Source: Agrobacterium tumefaciens
GTDB lineage: Bacteria > Pseudomonadota > Alphaproteobacteria > Rhizobiales > Rhizobiaceae
NCBI RefSeq assembly: GCF_005221385.1
Contig: NZ_CP039903.1
Coordinates: forward strand, 2,477,001-2,541,000
Direction: 5' to 3'
DNA length: 64,000 nucleotides
Shown here: positions 17,924 through 27,693 of the stretch, piece by piece
How positions within the stretch are numbered: the stretch's first letter is position 1
Layout: each line of letters opens with the position of its first letter
Notes under the pieces: model-generated
Databases searched by the model: none
What the model saw: the letters and a program-made list of their open reading frames with translations, nothing else
Told to the model about the DNA's origin: nothing
Program-made: the position numbers and the translations under genes

Positions 17924-18093
17924 CAGAGCCGTTCGCATTTAGGTTTGCGAAACCATCTCATGTTACGAATCTTCCATTGAAGACGGAAATTGTATTTCCG
18001 GCTGTTCAGGCACCAGGCAGAACGCCAAATCCGCATATGCAAGTGTCGGTGCACTTGCGCCGGCCTCCACAGCGAGCATTGGGAAGAATTCTG

Positions 18094-18570
18094 ATGGCAA
18101 TGATAAACTCTACCAATTTTGGCGGTGAGACGCTGGAAATCATCGCGTTCCGCCTGCACGATCAGGAATTCTGCGTGAAGACGACGACTATCCGCGAAAT
18201 TCGCGGCTGGGCGCCTTCCACGCCTATTCCCCACGCACCGAAAGACGTTATCGGCGTCATGAACCTGCGCGGCTCGGTCATTCCGATCATCGATCTGGCC
18301 CACAAGCTCGGCATGAAGAGCACCGTCGCCAATGAGAGAAGCGCCATCGTGGTGGCCGAAGTGCACAACATGGTCATCGGCATGCTGGTTGACCGCGTGT
18401 CCGATATCCTGACGATCCCGGCAAACCAGGTTCAGCCGGTTCCGGAAATCTCGGCCTCCTTTGACAAGTCCTATTCCGAAGGCATCATCGCCAACGAACA
18501 TGGCATGATCTGCTTCCTGAACCTCGCAAAGATGTTCAAGGGCACTGAAGCGGAAGATCTCGCTGCTTAA
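18094..18570 (+). CDS. cheW: CheW-family chemotaxis coupling protein
   Basis: 158 aa, the usual CheW size. It contains the signature segments EIIAFRLHDQEFCVKTTTIREI, the conserved HAPKDVIGVMNLRGSVIPIIDL near residue 47, and MLVDRVSDILTIPANQVQPVP. CheW links chemoreceptors to CheA. I start at the ATG at 18094 with GGGAAG 7 bases upstream; the frame extends to 17890, but that part is repeat and palindrome DNA. No other che gene is here; the next gene is a chemoreceptor, so the two probably work together and with a CheA encoded elsewhere. Confidence 0.92.
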   Translation: MAMINSTNFGGETLEIIAFRLHDQEFCVKTTTIREIRGWAPSTPIPHAPKDVIGVMNLRGSVIPIIDLAHKLGMKSTVANERSAIVVAEVHNMVIGMLVDRVSDILTIPANQVQPVPEISASFDKSYSEGIIANEHGMICFLNLAKMFKGTEAEDLAA

Positions 18571-18590
18571 GCCCGCCTATTGGCGGGCTT
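18569..18590 (+). terminator. Hairpin after cheW
   Basis: Perfect stem AAGCCCGCC (18569-18577) / GGCGGGCTT (18582-18590), loop TATT, overlapping the cheW stop. It is followed by CCCCTC rather than T, so termination may be partial and completed by the next hairpin. Confidence 0.6.
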
Positions 18591-18666
18591 CCCCTCAGCG
18601 GTTTGCATTCTGACGCAGACAAAAGAGACGAGTCCGTTTCGCTCCCAGTATCGACAATCACGCCAG

Positions 18667-18700
18667 ACCGCCGGAGCATCGCCCGGCGGTTTTGTTTTTT
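18667..18700 (+). terminator. Strong intrinsic terminator downstream of cheW
   Basis: Stem ACCGCCGG (18667-18674) / CCGGCGGT (18683-18690), loop AGCATCGC, then TTTGTTTTTT. It lies 96 bp beyond the cheW stop, either as the main cheW terminator or as the end of a short untranslated transcript from 18591-18666. Confidence 0.8.
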
Positions 18701-18728
18701 CTATTCCTGCATTTTGTAAATAAGAACA

Positions 18729-18758
18729 TTTTAATATTATAGATATCTAATATTAAAA
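18729..18758. promoter_or_regulatory. AT-only palindrome upstream of the chemoreceptor gene
   Basis: Perfect 11-bp arms TTTTAATATTA (18729-18739) and TAATATTAAAA (18748-18758) with spacer TAGATATC. It lies 187 bp before the proposed mcp start in otherwise GC-rich DNA. It looks like an operator or an architectural-protein site. The rest of 18571-18944 holds the two hairpins above and no gene. Confidence 0.5.
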
Positions 18759-18944
18759 GCTGAAAATCAGTACCGCACCGACACGCCATCTCGCGGGTCC
18801 GATACCTGACCTAGGCCAAAAAGACGCAAGTGCCTGCATTGCCGCTTTCGGCGGCAAACCTGTTCGTTGTTCAACATGATACGGCGCGAACCGCATCCTC
18901 TTATGCGGCTGGCCGCGCTGTGGCCGATATTCGGGGGACGTCCA

Positions 18945-20720
18945 ATGCTGGGGTTAGGGAAAAGCGCAGATAACCGAAACATGCTCGATGCGATCTCCAG
19001 ATCGCAGGCGGTCATAGAATTCGATCTTAAAGGTAATATTCTCACGGCAAACCGCAATTTCTGTGCCGCGCTGGGTTACGATCTCGCCGAAATCACCGGC
19101 AAGCACCACCGAATCTTCTGCGACGGCGATTTCGCCGCATCGCGTGCCTATCAGGAGTTCTGGCAATCTCTCGCCCGTGGCGAGTTTCAGGCCAAGGAAT
19201 ATCGGCGTATTCGCAAGGATGGCGCGGTTATCTGGATCGAGGCTTCCTACAACCCGGTTTTTCGTTCGGGTAAGCCCTACAAGGTGATCAAGATCGCCAC
19301 CGATATCACCGCCAAGAAGATCAAGGCCGCGGAAGACGCCGGCAAACTGGAGGCACTTTCCCGCTCGCAGGCCACCATCGAGTTTTTCCCCGACGGCACG
19401 ATCATCACCGCCAATCCAAATTTCTGCACCACCGTAAATTACGACCTCAAGGAAATCGAGGGCAGGCACCATCGCATCTTCTGTGATGCGGCCTATGCCG
19501 CCTCGCCCGCCTATGCCAGTTTCTGGCAGCGGCTTGCAGCGGGAGAATTCATCTCGGATGAATTTGTTCGCTATGGCAAGAACGGCAAGGAAATATGGAT
19601 CCAGGCCGCCTATAATCCTGTGCTGGATGACGCCGGCAAAGTGGTGAAAGTGGTGAAATTCGCCACCGACGTCACGCCGCGCATGAGCGCCATCAGCGTG
19701 CTTGCCGATGCCCTGCGGGCGCTGGCGGCTGGCGACCTCGTGCAGCGCCTGGACAATAGTTTCGTGCCCAGCATGGAGAAATTGCGCCAGGACTTCAACG
19801 AAGTTGTCGGCAAGCTTCAGGTCACCATGCAGACGATCGCCCACAATGCCTCCACCATCGCATCAGGCTCGGGCGAAATCCGCATTGCTGCCGATCAACT
19901 CTCGCAGCGCACCGAACAACAGGCCGCCTCGCTGGAAGAGACGGCAGCCGCGCTTGAGGAAATCACCACAACAGTAAGCGATGCCAGCCAACGCGCCGGC
20001 GAAGCCGGCAAGCTGGTGCTGCGAACGAAAGACCATGCCGAACATTCGGGCGAAATCGTTCAGCAGGCGATTTCCGCAATGGACGCCATTTCGCGTTCGT
20101 CAGGCGAAATCACCAACATTATCGGTGTCATCGATGATATTGCCTTCCAGACCAATCTTCTCGCGCTGAATGCGGGCGTTGAAGCCGCCCGGGCCGGGGA
20201 GGCGGGCAAGGGTTTCGCCGTCGTGGCGCAGGAGGTCCGGGAACTCGCACAGCGATCCGCCGTTGCGGCAAAGGAAATCAAATCCCTCATCAACACCTCC
20301 CGCGAACAGGTCGCCAATGGTGTGGATCTGGTGGGAAGAACCGGTGGCGCCCTCAAGGATATTCAATTGCAGATGGGCGAAATCGACGTCAATGTTTCGG
20401 CCATCGTCGAGGCATCGCGCGAACAGGCCAACGGGCTGAAGGAAATCAATCAGGCCGTCAACGTCATGGATCAGGCAACCCAGAAAAATGCCGCCATGGT
20501 GGAGGAAACCACCGCCGCCAGCCACGGCCTCGCCAGTGAGGCAGAAAATCTGCACGAATTGCTGCGGCAATTCAGAATATCGCATGAGGCATCGGCATCA
20601 CCTGCCCGCCCGGCCGACAAAAAGCCAGCCGTCGTCACCCGGCTACCGACATCGCAACTGCGATATGCCGCCGCGCCAAGATCTCACGGAAACGCAGCAG
20701 CCGAATGGGCGGAGTTCTAG
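18945..20720 (+). CDS. Soluble methyl-accepting chemotaxis protein with two PAS domains
   Basis: 591 aa with no membrane segment. Two similar PAS modules lie at about 15-125 and 135-245 (each starting SRSQA-T/V-IEF and containing GRHHRIFCD or GKHHRIFCD). A short linker leads to the MCP signalling domain, with the conserved tip [20 protein letters not shown] near residue 404. The C-terminus ends EWAEF, matching the xWxxF tether for CheR/CheB. The frame is open to 18867, but the ATG at 18945 has GGGGGA upstream. Tandem PAS domains suggest redox, haem or flavin sensing; the ligand is unknown. Confidence 0.92.
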   Translation: MLGLGKSADNRNMLDAISRSQAVIEFDLKGNILTANRNFCAALGYDLAEITGKHHRIFCDGDFAASRAYQEFWQSLARGEFQAKEYRRIRKDGAVIWIEASYNPVFRSGKPYKVIKIATDITAKKIKAAEDAGKLEALSRSQATIEFFPDGTIITANPNFCTTVNYDLKEIEGRHHRIFCDAAYAASPAYASFWQRLAAGEFISDEFVRYGKNGKEIWIQAAYNPVLDDAGKVVKVVKFATDVTPRMSAISVLADALRALAAGDLVQRLDNSFVPSMEKLRQDFNEVVGKLQVTMQTIAHNASTIASGSGEIRIAADQLSQRTEQQAASLEETAAALEEITTTVSDASQRAGEAGKLVLRTKDHAEHSGEIVQQAISAMDAISRSSGEITNIIGVIDDIAFQTNLLALNAGVEAARAGEAGKGFAVVAQEVRELAQRSAVAAKEIKSLINTSREQVANGVDLVGRTGGALKDIQLQMGEIDVNVSAIVEASREQANGLKEINQAVNVMDQATQKNAAMVEETTAASHGLASEAENLHELLRQFRISHEASASPARPADKKPAVVTRLPTSQLRYAAAPRSHGNAAAEWAEF

Positions 20721-20738
20721 GCCGGCTCTGAAGCCAAG

Positions 20739-20759
20739 GGCCGCCGGGAAACGGCGGCC
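20739..20759. terminator. Hairpin between convergent mcp and fdhD
   Basis: Perfect 8-bp stem GGCCGCCG (20739-20746) / CGGCGGCC (20752-20759), loop GGAAA. Neither side has a good T tract, so it may be a weak bidirectional terminator. Confidence 0.55.
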
Positions 20760-20765
20760 TCAATA

Positions 20766-21632
20766 TTATAGAATGATACGATCCGCCCGGGTGAAGATTT
20801 CAAAATCTTCACCCCGCACCAGCGCCACAAGTGTGACACCCGAACTCTCGGCTGTTTCGATGGCAAGCGCAGTGGGCGCGGAAATCGCCGCCAGAATGGG
20901 GCTGCCAAGAATGGCCGTCTTCTGGACCATTTCCACCGACAGACGGCTGGTGACCACCACAATGCCCGCATCAGGCGATAGGTCCGCATTGATAACCGCA
21001 CCTGCGAGCTTATCGAGCGCATTATGGCGGCCGACATCTTCGCGGACAGCAAGCAGCCCTTTTTGAGGATTGTAGAAACCCGCGCCGTGAACTGCCCGCG
21101 TTTCGCGATTGAGGCTTTGCGCTTCATTCAGCGCTTTCATCGCGGCGATGATGTCATCACCGTCAACGGCGACTTCCACGCCGCTCAACTCCGGCACCAC
21201 CCGGACCGCCTGTTCTATGGACTCGATGCCACAAAGACCGCAGCCGACAGGGCCTGCCATATGCCGCCGTCTTGCCCTTAGCGCATCCGCATTGGCATCC
21301 AGCAAATCCAACTGAACATCGAAGCCCGCCCCGGCCTCGATCACCTCAATGGACCGGATTTCCGCCCTTGTGGATATGATGCCTTCCGTAAGACTGAACC
21401 CGACCGCGAAATCGACGAGATCGGCGGGGCTGGCCATCATCACGGCATGGGTGCTGCCACCATAAGAAAAGGCAACCGGCACCTCCTCGGGCACCGCCCG
21501 CTCACCCTCGGTTATGGCCCCTTCGCGCAAAGCGGTTCTTGCGACCCTTCGGTAACTTGCCTTTGCCGACACGCCGATCACTCCTCCATGACGAAAATCT
21601 GCCTCGTCTCGCTCACGATCCCAAAACAGCAT
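20766..21632 (-). CDS. fdhD: Formate dehydrogenase accessory sulfurtransferase FdhD
   Basis: 288 aa. FdhD passes sulfur from IscS to the molybdenum cofactor of formate dehydrogenase. The catalytic Cys pair is in GPVGCGLCGIESIEQ near residue 133; family motifs EEVPVAFSYGG, DLVDFAVGFSLTEGI, and VREDVGRHNALDKLAG are present. No formate dehydrogenase genes lie in this window, so it acts on an enzyme encoded elsewhere. The start at 21632 has GGGAAG very close to the ATG, and a shorter start is possible. Confidence 0.93.
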   Translation of the reverse strand: MLFWDRERDEADFRHGGVIGVSAKASYRRVARTALREGAITEGERAVPEEVPVAFSYGGSTHAVMMASPADLVDFAVGFSLTEGIISTRAEIRSIEVIEAGAGFDVQLDLLDANADALRARRRHMAGPVGCGLCGIESIEQAVRVVPELSGVEVAVDGDDIIAAMKALNEAQSLNRETRAVHGAGFYNPQKGLLAVREDVGRHNALDKLAGAVINADLSPDAGIVVVTSRLSVEMVQKTAILGSPILAAISAPTALAIETAESSGVTLVALVRGEDFEIFTRADRIIL

Positions 21633-21942
21633 TTCTTCCCGGTATTACATCTAGCCGAAAGTCCTGAAAATCGGAATCGGTTTCCCCGGTTTACCCGTTG
21701 AAACGGAACCGTTGAAGGCGCTCCTCGCCTGACCCATTTTCCGCACGTGAATCGCTAATGCAATCCCGCCAACGCCGGTCAGAAGCTTAGACCAGGCCAA
21801 CTGGCCGGCTCCGATGCGAAAGCAGCCATGTTTCGCCTGACATGGGGAGGCGACAGCCCAAAACAAAAAAAGCGACCGAAGTGGCCGCTTTCTGTTTTAG
21901 TTTTTTTGTGGGCAGTCATTCTTTCGAACCCGCCCGGTGCTT
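21633..21942. other. Gap between fdhD and atpC
   Basis: 310 bp. It contains the atp operon terminator at 21864-21890. A 71-codon minus-strand frame (21651-21866) with one hydrophobic stretch (LLTGVGGIALAI) crosses most of it, but it starts inside the terminator and has no clear ribosome site, so I do not call it a gene. Confidence 0.5.
21864..21890 (-). terminator. Intrinsic terminator of the atp operon
   Basis: On the minus strand AAGCGGCC (21890-21883), loop ACTTC, GGTCGCTT (21877-21870), then a T run. One pair is G-U in minus-strand RNA but would be A-C in plus-strand RNA, so the structure supports termination of the atpC side specifically. Confidence 0.85.
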
Positions 21943-22353
21943 TCAAGCAGCGACGAGAACCTCATGCAGGTTCGTCAGTTCGTAAAGGTGCTTTTCAAGC
22001 TTGGTCAGATGCTCGTGGTGGTGATTACCCTCTTCGATTTCGGCCTTGGCCGCATCGATGCGCTTCTGCAGCGTGTCGGGGGACATATCATCGGCCGAAA
22101 CCGCAGATTCCGCCAGAAGCGTGCAACCAGTCGGGAGAATATCGGCAAAACCGCCGAAAACGACGTATTTATGCGTCTCACCGGAGGCGAACTTCACCGT
22201 CACCAGACCCGGCTTGATCGTCGTCATCGTCGGAGCATGATTGGCCAGAACCGTCATCTCACCCAGCGTTGCCGGGATGACGACTTCCGTAACCGTTTCG
22301 GAAACGAGCAGACGTTCCGGGGAAACGAGATCGAATTTGAAACTGTCAGCCAT
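21943..22353 (-). CDS. atpC: F1 ATP synthase epsilon subunit
   Basis: 136 aa. The N-terminal beta-sandwich (FKFDLVSPERLLVSE, GEMTVLANHAPTMTTIKPG) is followed by the helical C-terminus. It couples the rotor to F1 and can inhibit hydrolysis. It is last in atpHAGDC, 129 bp after atpD, the longest gap in the operon, and is followed by a terminator. Confidence 0.95.
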   Translation of the reverse strand: MADSFKFDLVSPERLLVSETVTEVVIPATLGEMTVLANHAPTMTTIKPGLVTVKFASGETHKYVVFGGFADILPTGCTLLAESAVSADDMSPDTLQKRIDAAKAEIEEGNHHHEHLTKLEKHLYELTNLHEVLVAA

Positions 22354-22482
22354 GGCTATTCACTTCTTTTCAATTACGCGGGCGTCACGGACTTGTCTTT
22401 TACAACGCCGGCCTCACCATTTCGGTTTCGCCGTCATTGCCGGCAAGGCGCGCGGCTGAACCACGCGCCCGCCAATTCATGA

Positions 22483-23955
<1,473 letters not shown>

Positions 23956-23960
23956 TTACC

Positions 23961-24839
23961 TCAGAGCGCTTCCGCGCCCGAAATGATTTCAATGAGTTCC
24001 TTGGTGATCTGAGCCTGACGCTGACGGTTGTAGGAAAGCGTCAGCTTGTTGATCATCTCACCGGCATTGCGCGTTGCATTATCCATCGCGCTCATCTTGG
24101 CGCCCATTTCACCGGCAACGTTTTCGAGCAGAGCCCGGAAAACCTGAACCGAAATGTTGCGCGGAATAAGGTCTTCCAGAATAGAAGCCGCATCCGGCTC
24201 ATATTCGTAGACGGCGTTCTGCGTCGCGGCATCCTCTTCCACAACAGGCGTTGCGGCCGGAATGAGCTGCAGGCCGGTCGGGATCTGGCTGATGACGGAT
24301 TTGAATTCCGAATAGATCAGCGTGCAGACATCAAACTCGCCGGCGTTGAAGAGCGAAATCACCTTCTTGGCGATCTGGTCGGCATTTTCAAAACCGACCT
24401 TCTTCACTTCGCGCAGTTCGATGCGCTCGATGATGTTCGCTGCAAATTCGCGGCGAAGGCTGTCATAACCCTTCTTGCCGACCGTGATGATCTTGACCGT
24501 CTTGCCTTCCGAAATCAGCTTGCGGGCCTGATCGCGGGCAAAACGGGAAATTTGCGAGTTGAAACCGCCGCAAAGACCACGTTCGGCCGTGCAGACGACG
24601 AGCAGATGCACGTCGTCCTTGCCGGTGCCGGTCATCAGTGCCGGAGCAACGTCCGCCTCGACCGCATTGGCGATGTTGGCGAGAACGGCGCTCATGCGCT
24701 GAGAGTAAGGCCGGGCGGCCTCCGCAGCTTCCTGGGCGCGCCGAAGCTTCGCCGCGGCGACCATTTTCATCGCCTTGGTAATCTTCTGCGTCGCCTTCAC
24801 GGAGGCAATGCGGTTTTTCAGATCCTTTAGTGAAGGCAT
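23961..24839 (-). CDS. atpG: F1 ATP synthase gamma subunit
   Basis: 292 aa central stalk subunit. It opens [20 protein letters not shown], with the conserved [13 protein letters not shown] region near residue 85 and the C-terminal coiled-coil helix [20 protein letters not shown]. It lies between atpA (30 bp) and atpD (23 bp). Confidence 0.97.
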   Translation of the reverse strand: MPSLKDLKNRIASVKATQKITKAMKMVAAAKLRRAQEAAEAARPYSQRMSAVLANIANAVEADVAPALMTGTGKDDVHLLVVCTAERGLCGGFNSQISRFARDQARKLISEGKTVKIITVGKKGYDSLRREFAANIIERIELREVKKVGFENADQIAKKVISLFNAGEFDVCTLIYSEFKSVISQIPTGLQLIPAATPVVEEDAATQNAVYEYEPDAASILEDLIPRNISVQVFRALLENVAGEMGAKMSAMDNATRNAGEMINKLTLSYNRQRQAQITKELIEIISGAEAL

Positions 24840-24869
24840 CCGTTATCCGTCCGAGTAAAAGAGCCCTGA

Positions 24870-26399
24870 TTACGAGAAAGACTTGGCGAAGTTATCAAGA
24901 GCGCCCTTGAGCTTGCCCTTGGTATCGTCGCTGATAGCCTTTTCCGTGCGGATGGTGTCGAGGATCGCCTTGCCTTCCGAGCGGAGGTAGGAGAGGAAAC
25001 CCTGCTCGAACTTGCCGACCTGTGCGACCGGAATCTTGTCGAGGTAGCCGTTGACACCGGCGAAGATCACCGCAACCTGTTCTTCCGTCTTGAGCGGCGA
25101 GAACTGCGGCTGCTTCAGAAGCTCTGTCAGGCGGGCGCCGCGGTTAAGCAGGCGCTGCGTGGAAGCATCGAGATCCGAACCGAACTGCGCAAAGGCAGCC
25201 ATTTCGCGATACTGGGCAAGCTCACCCTTGATCGAACCGGCAACCTGCTTCATCGCCTTGATCTGAGCGGCCGAGCCAACACGCGAAACCGATAGACCGA
25301 CGTTAACAGCCGGGCGGATACCCTGATAGAACAGGTCGGTTTCAAGGAAGATCTGGCCGTCAGTGATCGAGATCACGTTGGTCGGAATGAAGGCAGAAAC
25401 GTCGTTACCCTGGGTTTCGATAACGGGCAGAGCCGTCAGCGAACCAGCGCCCATTTCGTCGGAGAGCTTTGCAGCGCGCTCGAGAAGACGGGAGTGAAGG
25501 TAGAAAACGTCGCCCGGATAAGCTTCGCGGCCCGGAGGACGGCGCAGCAGAAGCGACATCTGACGATAGGCAACAGCCTGCTTGGAAAGGTCGTCGTAGC
25601 CGATGAGAGCGTGCTTGCCGTTGTCACGGAAATATTCGCCCATGGCGCAACCGGCAAACGGTGCGAGGTACTGCATCGGAGCCGGATCGGAAGCCGTTGC
25701 AGCAACGATGATCGAATACTGCAGCGCGCCGCGCTCTTCCAGAACCTTTACGAACTGGGCAACGGTCGAACGCTTCTGACCGATAGCGACGTAGACGCAA
25801 TAAAGCTTGTCGCCGTCAGGACCATTGTCGTGAATGGCCTTCTGGTTCAGGATCGTGTCGAGAATGATAGCGGTCTTGCCGGTCTGGCGGTCGCCGATGA
25901 CGAGCTCGCGCTGGCCGCGGCCAACCGGGATGAGGGCGTCGATGGCCTTGAGGCCGGTCGACATCGGCTCATGAACCGACTTGCGCGGAATGATGCCGGG
26001 AGCCTTGACGTCAACGCGCGAACGCTTGGCGGCATTGATCGGGCCCTTGCCGTCGATCGGGTTGCCGAGCGCGTCAACGACGCGGCCGAGCAGTTCCGGG
26101 CCGACGGGAACGTCAACGATAGCGCCAGTCCGCTTTACGGTGTCGCCTTCCTTGATGTCACGGTCCGAACCGAAGATAACCACACCGACATTGTCGGCTT
26201 CAAGGTTGAGCGCCATGCCGCGGATGCCGCCGGGGAACTCGACCATTTCGCCGGCCTGAACATTGTCGAGGCCATAAACGCGGGCGATACCGTCACCGAC
26301 GGAAAGCACCTGCCCGACTTCCGAGACTTCCGCCTCGTTGCCGAAATTTTTGATTTGATCTTTCAGAATTGCGGAAATTTCCGCGGCGCGGATATCCAT
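24870..26399 (-). CDS. atpA: F1 ATP synthase alpha subunit
   Basis: 509 aa non-catalytic nucleotide-binding subunit. P-loop GDRQTGKT near residue 170, then [15 protein letters not shown] and the Arg-finger region [19 protein letters not shown]. The ATG shares one base with the atpH stop (TGATG), so translation is coupled. Confidence 0.98.
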   Translation of the reverse strand: MDIRAAEISAILKDQIKNFGNEAEVSEVGQVLSVGDGIARVYGLDNVQAGEMVEFPGGIRGMALNLEADNVGVVIFGSDRDIKEGDTVKRTGAIVDVPVGPELLGRVVDALGNPIDGKGPINAAKRSRVDVKAPGIIPRKSVHEPMSTGLKAIDALIPVGRGQRELVIGDRQTGKTAIILDTILNQKAIHDNGPDGDKLYCVYVAIGQKRSTVAQFVKVLEERGALQYSIIVAATASDPAPMQYLAPFAGCAMGEYFRDNGKHALIGYDDLSKQAVAYRQMSLLLRRPPGREAYPGDVFYLHSRLLERAAKLSDEMGAGSLTALPVIETQGNDVSAFIPTNVISITDGQIFLETDLFYQGIRPAVNVGLSVSRVGSAAQIKAMKQVAGSIKGELAQYREMAAFAQFGSDLDASTQRLLNRGARLTELLKQPQFSPLKTEEQVAVIFAGVNGYLDKIPVAQVGKFEQGFLSYLRSEGKAILDTIRTEKAISDDTKGKLKGALDNFAKSFS

Positions 26400-26965
26400 C
26401 AGCCAACCTCTTTCAGTGCAAGCTTAAGGGTGGAAAGTTTGGTGCGAAGAGACGTATCGATCTGGCGGGAACCGACCTTGACGATCAGACCACCGAGGAT
26501 CGACGGATCGACGGTAACGGAAATCGTCACATCCTTGCCGGTAACGCTCTTCAGCGCCGCTTTCAGTTCAGTTTCCTGCGCCTCGTCGAGCGCATGTGCC
26601 GAGGTGACCTCGGCGGTGATTTCGCCGCGGTGGGCGGCGGCAATGGTGCGGTAGGCGCGGATCATGCCGGGAACGGCAAAGAGACGGCGGTTATTGGCAA
26701 CGACCTTGAGGAAATTAACAGCAAGACCGGCAATGCCGGCCTTCTCGCAGATCGCGGTGATTGCCTTGAACTGATCCTCGGCGGAAAACACCGGGCTCGC
26801 AACCAGACGCTTCAAATCGTCGCTTTCGTCGAGAAGTGCGCCGAACTTGTCCAGATCGGCTCCAACCGCTTCAACCGCACCCGCTTCCAAAGCAAGCTCG
26901 AAAAGCGACGACGCATACCTTTCCGCTACACCGGATGTTCCCTGGGAGGTGTCTGCCACGGGCAC
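26399..26965 (-). CDS. atpH: F1 ATP synthase delta subunit
   Basis: 188 aa with a GTG start at 26965 (reading MPVADTSQ...), preceded by GGGA 5 bases away. The in-frame ATG at 26983 would add six residues but has no good ribosome site. The OSCP/delta fold is seen in [17 protein letters not shown] and the C-terminal [18 protein letters not shown]. It binds the top of F1 and the b stator. It heads atpHAGDC; F0 genes are not in the window. Confidence 0.93.
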   Translation of the reverse strand: MPVADTSQGTSGVAERYASSLFELALEAGAVEAVGADLDKFGALLDESDDLKRLVASPVFSAEDQFKAITAICEKAGIAGLAVNFLKVVANNRRLFAVPGMIRAYRTIAAAHRGEITAEVTSAHALDEAQETELKAALKSVTGKDVTISVTVDPSILGGLIVKVGSRQIDTSLRTKLSTLKLALKEVG

Positions 26966-27226
26966 TTTTTCCCTGCTAATCATCCAAGATTGTCAGCGAT
27001 GGGGCTCCACCGCATCAAATTCTTGAAATCGTTTCAATTTCCCCGAAAAAGACCGGAATTCCCCCCTGCCTTTTCCCAATTTCGCGGTCCGTCTAGCATA
27101 GGACGCCGGGACTCGCAACACGCGTAATAGCGGAAAGCGCCGTTTGGGCAAGGGGGAATGCGTTTAAATTTTCCGTTTTCGCCCAGGATGCGGGTTTGGT
27201 GCGGCACAAAAGCCCAAAAGCCCGCC
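26966..27226. promoter_or_regulatory. Upstream region of the atp operon
   Basis: 261 bp without a gene. An inverted repeat TTGAAA (27023-27028) TCG TTTCAA (27032-27037) lies 58 bp upstream of the atpH GTG and could be an operator. The promoter for the minus-strand atp genes must be here; I cannot assign its hexamers confidently. Confidence 0.4.
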
Positions 27227-27613
27227 TCAGACCAGCCCGAAGACGTAGCTCAACGACAGTGCGGACAGCAGAAAGTGTACAACCAGGAGTATGAAATTCC
27301 GCATGGTTGCGCCTCCATCCGAGAGAATGGAGAGAATGCCGCCGAACACGCTGAGACCGAAAGCCGCGCCGAAAGCGAGATAGACCATGGGCTGCGCCAG
27401 AAGCAGGGCGGCGGCGCCAAGACCAAGATAGAACCCGGCAAGCGATGAACGCACGAGCGCGTAGCCGTCCCTGCGCTCACCAGCCGGCTGCAGACCGAAA
27501 GCGCGCAGCGTAATACCGGGCGCGAACATAAAAAAAAGGCCGATCACGGCCGACACCGCTGCCGCACCGAAGGCCAGCTGCTCGCCGAATTCGGCAGGAA
27601 AATAAAACTCCAT
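27227..27613 (-). CDS. Small integral membrane protein of unknown function
   Basis: 128 aa with four predicted helices (LAFGAAAVSAVIGLFFMFAP, FYLGLGAAALLLAQPMVYLA, LSVFGGILSIL, FILLVVHFLLSALSLSYVFG). I do not recognise catalytic residues. The ATG at 27611-27613 has GGGGA upstream; a TTG four codons earlier is less likely. It lies 80 bp beyond the priA stop on the same strand and upstream of the atp operon. It could be a short helical-bundle protein of the DUF4345-like kind, but that is a guess. Confidence 0.75.
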   Translation of the reverse strand: MEFYFPAEFGEQLAFGAAAVSAVIGLFFMFAPGITLRAFGLQPAGERRDGYALVRSSLAGFYLGLGAAALLLAQPMVYLAFGAAFGLSVFGGILSILSDGGATMRNFILLVVHFLLSALSLSYVFGLV

Positions 27614-27693
27614 CTCGTTCCCCAAATCATTCTTTTCGCCTGCTGCGTTATGACACGGTCATGACAGCGGGAAAACGCCTTGATTGGCAAAGT

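Noticed and set aside
17890..18093. An N-terminal extension of cheW by 68 codons
   Set aside because: It is encoded by an inverted repeat and spacer DNA, and starts with GTG without a ribosome site.
21651..21866. A 71-codon minus-strand frame between fdhD and atpC
   Set aside because: It starts inside the atp terminator, lacks a ribosome site and has no recognisable family.
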